Shown in pieces: positions 6,827-12,055 of a stretch of 14,533 nt of DNA. The DNA is from JBDTLH01 sp039934875 (GTDB taxonomy: Bacteria > Acidobacteriota > Terriglobia > Terriglobales > Acidobacteriaceae). The first letter of the stretch is position 1. Each line of letters opens with the position of its first letter. The notes under the pieces were generated by a model. It was not told the DNA's origin. It was given only the letters and a program-made list of their open reading frames with translations, and ran no database searches. The stretch is from the NCBI GenBank assembly GCA_039934875.1, contig JBDTLH010000140.1, forward strand, positions 1 to 14,533. Direction: 5' to 3'. Position numbers and translations under genes: made by a program.

Positions 6827-7223
6827 CGCTCGCCGCCCTGGGCAGACGCTGCGTCTCCGGAACTTCCGTCAACGAGGGCCCTCCCGCCACGAATCCTGTA
6901 CCCAGCACGATCAGCGCGATGCCAATCCAGCGCTTGAACGATACATCCTCATGCAGATAGAACTTGCCCAAAAAAGCGACCACCACATAACCGAGCGCGG
7001 TACTGGGAAGAACAAAGGTCAGGTCAGCCCAGGACAGCGCGGTCAAATAGGCGCCGAAAAAGCACATCAGAAGGAGCACGCCAATCCCCACGTAGGGGTT
7101 GGTTACAGGTGCGAGCAGCAGAGTGGGAAGGCGGTCGAGCGTGATCTCGCCGATCTGCTTCATTCCGTGTGATAAAAGAACGTCCCCGAAGGAGGCGGTG
7201 AACACAATGCTCAGCAGCACCAT
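6816..7223 (-). CDS. EamA-family half-transporter, first of a pair
   Basis: 135 residues and four predicted helices (about 2-20, 43-66, 68-90, 99-115), followed by a 20-residue polar tail. Same half-size EamA/DMT architecture as the next gene, with LTALSWADLTFVLPSTALGY and GKFYLHEDVSFKRW as the shared core. I chose the ATG at 7223 because the hydrophobic first helix starts there; a TTG/GTG start at 7313 would overlap hpnJ and add 30 unlike, basic residues. GAAGG is only 3 bases before this ATG, so the GTG right after it (7220) is a real alternative. It begins 43 bases after the hpnJ stop on the same strand, so the three genes very likely form one operon. Confidence 0.8.
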   Translation of the reverse strand: MVLLSIVFTASFGDVLLSHGMKQIGEITLDRLPTLLLAPVTNPYVGIGVLLLMCFFGAYLTALSWADLTFVLPSTALGYVVVAFLGKFYLHEDVSFKRWIGIALIVLGTGFVAGGPSLTEVPETQRLPRAASDVR

Positions 7224-7266
7224 ATACCTTCGGGGAGTCAGATGTTGGTTTCGTCCGAACAGGGCT

Positions 7267-8766
7267 TTATGCCTCGGCAGCCGAGACCTTGGATTCGGCC
7301 TCGTTGGTGGCACGCGTTGTCGCTACATATTTTTTTCGCTGCGATCTCAGCTTCATGAACGCCTTCGCTTCCTTATACAACCGCTTGCGCTCGCTGGTGT
7401 CAAAGAAAGATTTGCGCACAATCCGGAACATCGCCTTAGGCCGGAAATAGTACTCATCGTAGAACTTGTGCACCATCTCCATTACATACTCGCGTGGCAG
7501 CCCCGGATACTCAATGTGCGCCATTTGGTGGCCGCCCTCATCCACCATCGATTGTCCGCCCCCATCGATGATGAACCCATGCTCCTTCGCGAAGTCATAG
7601 AACTCGGTGCCCGGATAGGCGTGGCCCAGGGAAACCTGGATGGTCTCCGCATCGACCTCTTTGGCGAAATCGATGGTCCGCCGGATCGACTCCCGCGTCT
7701 CTCCCGGCAGTCCGAGGATGAAGTCGGCATGGATGGTGAGTCCCAGCTTGTGCGCGTCCTTGGTGAAGGCGCGCGCGCGCTCTAGCGTCGCGCCTTTTTT
7801 GATGTTCTTGAGGATCTGCGCGTCGCCCGATTCATAGCCGACAATCAGCAGTCGCGCACCGGCATCGCGCATCGCTTTGAGAGTGTCGTAGTCGGTGGTC
7901 ACGCGCGAGGTGCTCGACCACGTCATTTTCAGCGGCTTCAACTTCTCGCATAATTCGACGGTGCGCGCCTTCTGGATGTTGAAGGTATCGTCGTCGAAGA
8001 AGAATTCCTTCACAAACGGGAAGGCCCCCTTGGCCCATCTCATCTCAGCGGCAACGTCGTCGGTCGAACGCTTGCGCCAGGCGTGTCCGCTTAACGTCTG
8101 CGGCCACAAACAGAAGGTACACTGCGCCGGGCATCCGCGGGTTGAATAGAGCGAGATAAACGGATTCAGCAGGAATGGCACGTTGTACTTACGCACATCC
8201 AGGTCGCGTTTATAGACCTTGGTCGCCCAGGGCAGCTTGTCCAGCTCTTCGCCGGAGAGCTGCGGCGCGTCCACGTTGTGTCTAATATCGCCCTGCCCAT
8301 TGGGGCCGCGATAGCTCACGCCCTTGATCTCGCTCAGCGGCTTACCGTTGGCGTAATCGACCACCGCGTAGTCGAACTCGCGGCGGCAGACGAAATCGAT
8401 GGCCTCGCACTCGTTCAGCGCCTGATCGGGCGCCGTGGTCACTGGAGGCCCGACGAAGCAGATCTTCAGCTTGGGGTTCGCCTGCTTCATCTTCTCCGCC
8501 ATACGCTGATCACCGGTCCAGCCCGGGGTTGAGGTGAAGAGCACGAGGAATTCGTAGTCCTTGGTTAGCTCGATGGTTTCGGCAGCGGAGACGTGGTGCG
8601 GCGGGGCATCGAGGAGCCGCGAACCTTCCAGCATCCCCGCGGGATAAGCCAGCCATACCGGATACCAGTAGGACTCGATCTCGCGCGTAGCAGGCCAGCG
8701 CGAACTGGCGCCTCCATCGAAGTTCTCAAACGAGGGCGGATTCAGGAAAAGTGTCTTTAATGGCAT
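7267..8766 (-). CDS. hpnJ: HpnJ, hopanoid B12-type radical SAM enzyme
   Basis: 499 residues, radical SAM protein with an N-terminal cobalamin-binding-like domain (about 1-180) and a radical SAM barrel holding the 4Fe-4S cluster motif CPAQCTFC (C212, C216, C219). The opening MPLKTLFLNPPSFENFDGGA, the YWYPVWLAYPAG block and STRGCPAQCTFCLWPQTLSGHAWR match HpnJ (TIGR03471). In Burkholderia, genetic work places HpnJ in formation of the cyclitol ether head group of bacteriohopanetetrol, after glucosamine addition and deacetylation (HpnI, HpnK). It acts in the cytoplasm or at the inner face of the membrane. The frame stays open to 9519 but that part is antisense to the next gene; the ATG at 8766 fits the family start. 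The ribosome binding site is weak. First gene of a unit with two EamA half-transporters. Confidence 0.92.
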   Translation of the reverse strand: MPLKTLFLNPPSFENFDGGASSRWPATREIESYWYPVWLAYPAGMLEGSRLLDAPPHHVSAAETIELTKDYEFLVLFTSTPGWTGDQRMAEKMKQANPKLKICFVGPPVTTAPDQALNECEAIDFVCRREFDYAVVDYANGKPLSEIKGVSYRGPNGQGDIRHNVDAPQLSGEELDKLPWATKVYKRDLDVRKYNVPFLLNPFISLYSTRGCPAQCTFCLWPQTLSGHAWRKRSTDDVAAEMRWAKGAFPFVKEFFFDDDTFNIQKARTVELCEKLKPLKMTWSSTSRVTTDYDTLKAMRDAGARLLIVGYESGDAQILKNIKKGATLERARAFTKDAHKLGLTIHADFILGLPGETRESIRRTIDFAKEVDAETIQVSLGHAYPGTEFYDFAKEHGFIIDGGGQSMVDEGGHQMAHIEYPGLPREYVMEMVHKFYDEYYFRPKAMFRIVRKSFFDTSERKRLYKEAKAFMKLRSQRKKYVATTRATNEAESKVSAAEA

Positions 8767-8901
8767 GTTTGTCCGGAGTCTCAAGAATAACAGACCCCCT
8801 TCGCGCGAACTCGCCTTGTTTCGTACGTTGAGAATGGGCATCAGGATGTACAAATCAAGCTCCGAATTGCGACCTCGCCCAACCGTACGACAGTCCCGCC
8901 G

Positions 8902-8910
8902 TGGCATAAT
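8902..8910 (+). promoter_or_regulatory. Extended -10 promoter of the AtpZ-like gene
   Basis: TGGCATAAT (8902-8910) fits an extended -10 element (TGn plus CATAAT, five of six to consensus). Transcription would begin about 7 bases later, at or next to the A of the ATG at 8917, and no Shine-Dalgarno sequence is present, so the mRNA may be leaderless. No good -35 is seen, which an extended -10 can tolerate. The remaining 8767-8901 must hold the divergent hpnJ promoter. Confidence 0.45.
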
Positions 8911-8916
8911 TCCTCG

Positions 8917-9159
8917 ATGCCGCAAAGCAACAATCATGGCAAGAAGCCGGACGGCGCACTCGCCGCGCTCGCCAAGTACTCTCATCTTGGTTTCATTCTG
9001 CCCGCCGCCGCGCTCGTGGGATGGCTTGTCGGCCTCGGCCTCGACCGCCTCTTCCACACGCATTGGATTGCCTACGCCGGGCTCGCCTTCGGCGTATTCG
9101 CCGGTTTCTACGACCTCATTCGCTCCGCCATTCGCCTGGGCAATGAGAAGGATGAATAA
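8917..9159 (+). CDS. AtpZ/AtpI-family small membrane protein
   Basis: 80 residues with two membrane helices (LGFILPAAALVGWLVGLGLDRLF and HWIAYAGLAFGVFAGFYDLI) joined by a short loop, typical of the AtpZ/AtpI-like family (PF09527, ATPase_gene1). Family members are encoded beside F-type ATP synthase operons and help assemble the c-ring or bring in Mg2+/Ca2+. The conserved GLGLDRLF-x-T-HWIAYAGLAFGVFAGF pattern is clear. No ATP synthase gene is next to it here: downstream is a secreted repeat protein. It may still be functional at a distance from the atp operon. Start set by the family's short N-terminus; there is no ribosome binding site and an extended -10 box lies just upstream. Divergent from hpnJ. 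Confidence 0.8.
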   Translation: MPQSNNHGKKPDGALAALAKYSHLGFILPAAALVGWLVGLGLDRLFHTHWIAYAGLAFGVFAGFYDLIRSAIRLGNEKDE

Positions 9160-9198
9160 ACACTTGTGGCAATCCGCAACGATCCGCAATGTAAATGC

Positions 9199-9242
9199 CG
9201 GTAAAGCTTCGTCAACCGTCGGCGTTAAAGGAAACTTTACCG
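9199..9242 (+). promoter_or_regulatory. Alternative hairpins upstream of the repeat protein gene
   Basis: CGGTAAAG (9199-9206) pairs perfectly with CTTTACCG (9235-9242) across a 28-base loop. Alternatively CTTTA (9235-9239) pairs with TAAAG (9226-9230) closed by a GAAA tetraloop. The two structures exclude each other because both use 9235-9239. The element lies 68 bases before the next ATG. Whether it is transcribed and has a regulatory role is not known. Confidence 0.3.
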
Positions 9243-9309
9243 CCACCTGCGTGTTCCAACCCATAAGCGCCACCGAGAATCGCAATGTATCAAAGTGAGG
9301 AACGGGCAT

Positions 9310-9909
9310 ATGAACAGAATCGGCAGATACGTATTGACCTTTGTGTTGGGATCGGCAACCTTCCTGGCCTTGCCAGCCTTTGCGGCGGCACCACAAAATC
9401 AGGATTATGACCACCACGACCACGACAAGAAGTGGGACAAAGACCACCACGATCGGGATCGCGATCGCGACCATGACCATGACCGAGATCGCGGCCGCTA
9501 CAACGATGGCTACTCTCAAGGCAACAATGGCTACTATCGCGGCAACAATGGCAACTACCAGGGGAACAACGGCTACTACCAGGGAAATCGCGGTTATTAC
9601 CCCAACAACAGCGGCTACTACGGCAACAACAGTGGCTACTACGGCAACAACGGGTACGGACGTGGCGGCTACAACAACCAGAGCGGTTTAGCAGCGCAAA
9701 TGGGTTACCAGGATGGGCTGCGAGCGGGCCAAAGCGACCGCGGCACGGGCCACAGCGATCGTCCCACCAACGGAGACAATTACCGCAACGCGGACCACGG
9801 CTACGTTTCCAACGGCGCCACGGAGAGCCGCGACACCTATCGCCAGCAATATCGCTCCGCCTACATGCGCGCCTATCAACAGGCCTACGGCGGCGGCCGC
9901 TATTACTGA
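9310..9909 (+). CDS. Secreted His/Asp-rich, Gly/Tyr/Asn-repeat protein
   Basis: 199 residues, not assigned to a named family. Residues 1-25 are a Sec signal peptide (cleavage about LPAFA/AAPQ). Residues 32-63 are almost only D, H, R and K, with many DHDH/DRDR pairs that could bind metal or polyanions. Residues 67-115 are seven tandem heptapeptides of the form G-Y-Y-x-G-N-N, a glycine-tyrosine-asparagine pattern like structural or adhesive low-complexity proteins. Residues 127-199 are a tail with GYQDGLRAGQSD and YRQQYRSAYMRAYQQAYGGG, a tyrosine-spaced amphipathic segment seen in other acidobacterial exported proteins. ATG at 9310 with GAGG 9 bases upstream; a GTG at 9295 is possible but unneeded. 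It has its own strong terminator. Extracytoplasmic structural, metal-binding or stress role is a guess. Confidence 0.75.
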   Translation: MNRIGRYVLTFVLGSATFLALPAFAAAPQNQDYDHHDHDKKWDKDHHDRDRDRDHDHDRDRGRYNDGYSQGNNGYYRGNNGNYQGNNGYYQGNRGYYPNNSGYYGNNSGYYGNNGYGRGGYNNQSGLAAQMGYQDGLRAGQSDRGTGHSDRPTNGDNYRNADHGYVSNGATESRDTYRQQYRSAYMRAYQQAYGGGRYY

Positions 9910-9930
9910 TAACTCGCTGCAACTTCCACC

Positions 9931-9962
9931 GAAACCCTTCGCGAAATGCGAGGGGTTTCTTA
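9931..9962 (+). terminator. Intrinsic terminator after the repeat protein gene
   Basis: GAAACCCTTCGC (9931-9942) pairs with GCGAGGGGTTTC (9948-9959) as a 12-bp stem with one G-U pair and a five-base loop (GAAAT). It is followed by TTATGTCTC, a short T-rich tail. It lies 21 bases after the stop codon at 9909 and separates this gene from hemB. Confidence 0.75.
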
Positions 9963-9999
9963 TGTCTCGATCTTTAGCATGGCTCGACAGCCGGCGCTA

Positions 10000-10031
10000 G
10001 CTGGCAGCCAGCAGCAAGTAGCTATAAGCTA
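10000..10031. promoter_or_regulatory. Two palindromes just upstream of hemB
   Basis: GCTGGC A GCCAGC (10000-10012) and TAGCT ATA AGCTA (10019-10031) are both perfect inverted repeats and end 5 bases before the hemB ATG. TATAAG inside the second one (10023-10028) could act as a -10 box. There is no Shine-Dalgarno sequence before the ATG. They may be an operator, a translation-blocking stem or part of a dispersed palindromic repeat. Confidence 0.35.
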
Positions 10032-10036
10032 TTGGT

Positions 10037-11020
10037 ATGGGATTTCCGGCTACGCGCATGAGGCGCATGAGGCGCACTGAAGGACTGCGGGCGATGGTGA
10101 GGGAGACGCGGTTGTCGCCGGAGAACTTCATTTTGCCGCTGTTTGTGTGTCCGGGTGAGGGTGTCCGGCGCGAGGTTGCATCGATGCCGGGCGTCTTTAA
10201 CACTTCGATGGATGAGGCAGTGAAAGATGTGAGAGAGGCGCAAACCCTTGGGATTGCAGGGGTTATCCTCTTCGGCATTCCCCGTTCTAAGGACGATGTG
10301 GGGAGTGAGGCGTGCTCTGAGACGGGGATCGTGCAGTCGGCGATCCGGGCGATCAAGCGGGAGGTGCCGCAAATTGTGGTAGTTGCGGACGTTTGCCTGT
10401 GCGAGTACACCTCCCACGGGCATTGCGGCATTGTCGAGCAGGATGGAGACAACTTCATTGTAAACAATGACTTAACGCTGAAGGTGCTGGCGAAGTCGGC
10501 GCTGTCGTTTGCGCAGGCGGGGGCGGACATCATAGCTCCCAGCGACATGATGGATGGGCGGGTGGGCGCGATCCGGCAAGTGCTTGACAGCCAAGGGCTT
10601 AACGATACTCCGATTCTGGCGTATGCGGCCAAATTCGCGTCTGCGTTCTATGGTCCGTTTCGTGATGCGGCGGATTCGGCGCCGCAGTTCGGAGATCGCC
10701 GTTCCTATCAGATGGATGGGGCAAATTTGCGCGAGGCAATGCGCGAGATCGAGCTCGATATCGAGGAGGGCGCGGACCTGATTATGGTTAAGCCAGCGAT
10801 GCCGTATCTTGATGTAATTAAAGTTGCTTATGAACGCTTTGATGTGCCCGTTTGCGCCTATCAGGTGTCGGGAGAGTACGCCATGATCCAGGCGGCGGCA
10901 CGCAATGGATGGATTGACCGCGATCGTACATTTATGGAGAGTTTAGTCTCCATTCGGAGGGCGGGAGCGACGGTGATTCTGACCTATTTTGCGCGCGAGG
11001 CGGCACGGCTGCTGGGATGA
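10037..11020 (+). CDS. hemB: Porphobilinogen synthase (ALA dehydratase)
   Basis: 327 residues, cytoplasmic enzyme that joins two 5-aminolevulinate molecules into porphobilinogen, the second common step of haem and other tetrapyrrole synthesis. The Schiff-base lysines are K199 (AYAAKFASAFYGPFR) and K252 (LIMVKPAMPYLD). DVCLCEYTSHGHC carries C120, C122 and C130, the catalytic zinc site, at the same numbers as in E. coli HemB, so this is a zinc-type rather than magnesium-type (D-x-A-L-D) enzyme. PSDMMDGRVGAIR is the other family hallmark. Length is normal. The ATG at 10037 fits the family's short N-terminus, although the expected ribosome binding site is missing. It stands alone after a terminator; only a doubtful small ORF overlaps its stop. 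Confidence 0.96.
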   Translation: MGFPATRMRRMRRTEGLRAMVRETRLSPENFILPLFVCPGEGVRREVASMPGVFNTSMDEAVKDVREAQTLGIAGVILFGIPRSKDDVGSEACSETGIVQSAIRAIKREVPQIVVVADVCLCEYTSHGHCGIVEQDGDNFIVNNDLTLKVLAKSALSFAQAGADIIAPSDMMDGRVGAIRQVLDSQGLNDTPILAYAAKFASAFYGPFRDAADSAPQFGDRRSYQMDGANLREAMREIELDIEEGADLIMVKPAMPYLDVIKVAYERFDVPVCAYQVSGEYAMIQAAARNGWIDRDRTFMESLVSIRRAGATVILTYFAREAARLLG

Positions 11021-11241
11021 GATGCACCATTACGGATGCAAACCTACAAGAAATATGCTCAAATAATCGCGTTTTTGATGCAAAAAAAGCCTTCTTTATT
11101 GTATGTTTTTCGATAATTTTGGGTGCCAATCCGGCAACCATTGCGGCAGCAGGCATAAAGATGGGCAGACGAGGATCGGCCGGAAAGAATCAGCGGACAA
11201 CAACGAGCAGACGAAAAATCAGCGCGGACGAAGATGAGTAA
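11017..11241 (+). CDS. Doubtful 74-codon ORF overlapping the hemB stop
   Basis: Its ATG overlaps the hemB stop as ATGA, the usual coupling arrangement, and it reads to a TAA-type end at 11241 after a hydrophobic stretch (AFFIVCFSIILGANPATIAAA) and a basic tail (MGRRGSAGKNQRTTTSRRK). Against it, 11040-11115 is much more AT-rich than neighbouring genes, codon use is unlike them, and nothing in it resembles a known family. The AT-rich part could instead be a promoter: TTGATG (11075-11080) and TATTGT (11097-11102), 16 bases apart. In that case the product might be the 26-residue basic peptide starting at ATG 11161, though no ribosome binding site precedes it. Confidence 0.28.
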   Translation: MRCTITDANLQEICSNNRVFDAKKAFFIVCFSIILGANPATIAAAGIKMGRRGSAGKNQRTTTSRRKISADEDE

Positions 11242-11300
11242 GGCCTGTGCGTGTAGAGACTGAGTGCATCCGACCTAGTTCAAAGATGGCGAGAGCCTGC

Positions 11301-11327
11301 CGGGCTATGCCCGCGAGGGCGCGGGCA
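11301..11327. other. GC-rich hairpin pair before the toxin-antitoxin genes
   Basis: TGCCCGC (11308-11314) and GCGGGCA (11321-11327) form a 7-bp stem with a six-base loop. It competes with CGGGC (11301-11305) pairing to GCCCG (11309-11313). No T-run follows, so a standard terminator is not supported; it resembles a REP-like intergenic palindrome. Confidence 0.35.
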
Positions 11328-11357
11328 CACCGAGTCCTGTTTCAATGCAAAAGTCTG

Positions 11358-11370
11358 ATTATCTGATAAT
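11358..11370 (+). promoter_or_regulatory. Palindromic operator over the antitoxin -10 box
   Basis: ATTATC T GATAAT is a perfect 13-bp inverted repeat. Its right arm GATAAT (11365-11370) is a five-of-six match to the -10 consensus, 9 bases before the antitoxin ATG at 11380. No good -35 is seen. Phd-type antitoxins repress their own operons by binding short palindromes near the promoter, so this is a good operator candidate. Confidence 0.5.
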
Positions 11371-11379
11371 GTGATTTTT

Positions 11380-11652
11380 ATGTCCAGGGTGAATATCAGC
11401 GTTACAGAGGCGGCGCGCAATTTCGCAGATTGCGTGAACCGGGCCCATTATCAGAACGTCACGTTTGTGTTGCTCAAGAACGGATCGCCGGTCGCCCGGC
11501 TGGCGCCGGAAAATGAAAGAGCTTGCCTGGGACGCGAGTTGGCGGAAGCCGTGGCGCAAAGCAGGCTTCCGGGCGAGGAAGCCAAGAGATGGCGGCGCGA
11601 TTTAGCGACAGCGCGCAAATTGTTGAAGGCCCCGGCCAACAAATGGCGATAA
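11380..11652 (+). CDS. Phd/YefM-type antitoxin
   Basis: 90 residues. The N-terminal half, VNISVTEAARNFADCVNRAHYQNVTFVLLKNGSPVARLAP, has the Phd/YefM fold layout: a short first strand, an S/T-V-T-E-A-x-x-N-F helix, a Q-x-V-x-x strand and the K-N-G-x-P-V-A-x-L hairpin. This part binds DNA as a dimer. The C-terminal half (about 45-90) is charged and helical and should wrap around and block the toxin. The ATG at 11380 fits the family; a GTG at 11371 would add three residues. There is no Shine-Dalgarno sequence and a -10 box lies right upstream, so a short leader or none is likely. Its end overlaps the toxin start by 10 bases, giving coupled synthesis. First gene of the pair. Confidence 0.82.
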   Translation: MSRVNISVTEAARNFADCVNRAHYQNVTFVLLKNGSPVARLAPENERACLGRELAEAVAQSRLPGEEAKRWRRDLATARKLLKAPANKWR

Positions 11653-12041
11653 TGCTCGATGCCGACGTCATCATTGGAGGGGAAAAAGGCGGCTTTGATC
11701 TGGAAGGCTGGCTGATCTCCCGGGCGGACGATCGATTTGAGGTCGCCGCCGTTACTGTGGCTGAACTCTGGCATGGTGTAGAACGCGCCAGGGCGAAGCG
11801 CCGAGGATATTTACAGGCCATTTTGGGGGCATTGCCAACCATTCCCTATACCGAGCAAACCGCTTACGAACATCCGCGTATCTGGGCGGAGCTGGATGCG
11901 AGCGGGGAGATGATCGGCTTTTACGATGTGATCGTGGCGGCGACGGCTATGGAGCGAGGAAGCAGCGTAGCCACTTTCAACAAGCGGCATTTCTCCCTGA
12001 TAAAGGGGTTAACGGTCGTCGAGCCAGACAAGAGTGGGTGA
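11643..12041 (+). CDS. PIN-domain toxin (VapC-like ribonuclease)
   Basis: 132 residues, PIN-domain protein expected to cut RNA with Mg2+ when the antitoxin is degraded. The acidic site residues are D6 in LDADVII, E in AVTVAELWHGVERA and D in FYDVIVAATAMERG. In the last motif, ATFNKRHF, the aspartate often found before F is a histidine, which is seen in other VapC proteins, with N still present. Total length and the closing LTVVEP are normal. Two starts are possible: ATG 11643 overlapping the antitoxin end by 10 bases, or ATG 11652 in TAATG; the first is kept. It ends 14 bases from the convergent BNR gene. The family call is strong; the RNA target cannot be read. Confidence 0.85.
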   Translation: MAIMLDADVIIGGEKGGFDLEGWLISRADDRFEVAAVTVAELWHGVERARAKRRGYLQAILGALPTIPYTEQTAYEHPRIWAELDASGEMIGFYDVIVAATAMERGSSVATFNKRHFSLIKGLTVVEPDKSG

Positions 12042-12055
12042 GCCTGGCGGCACCT

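Noticed and set aside
8767..9519. N-terminal extension of hpnJ to a 750-residue protein
   Set aside because: HpnJ proteins begin at the MPLKTLF-like segment (8766). The added part is antisense to the AtpZ-like gene and the repeat protein start and is odd in composition.
11242..11345. tRNA-like GTTCAAA sequence near 11277 with GC-rich stems
   Set aside because: No acceptor stem, anticodon arm or correct spacing could be found; the stems are simple competing hairpins.
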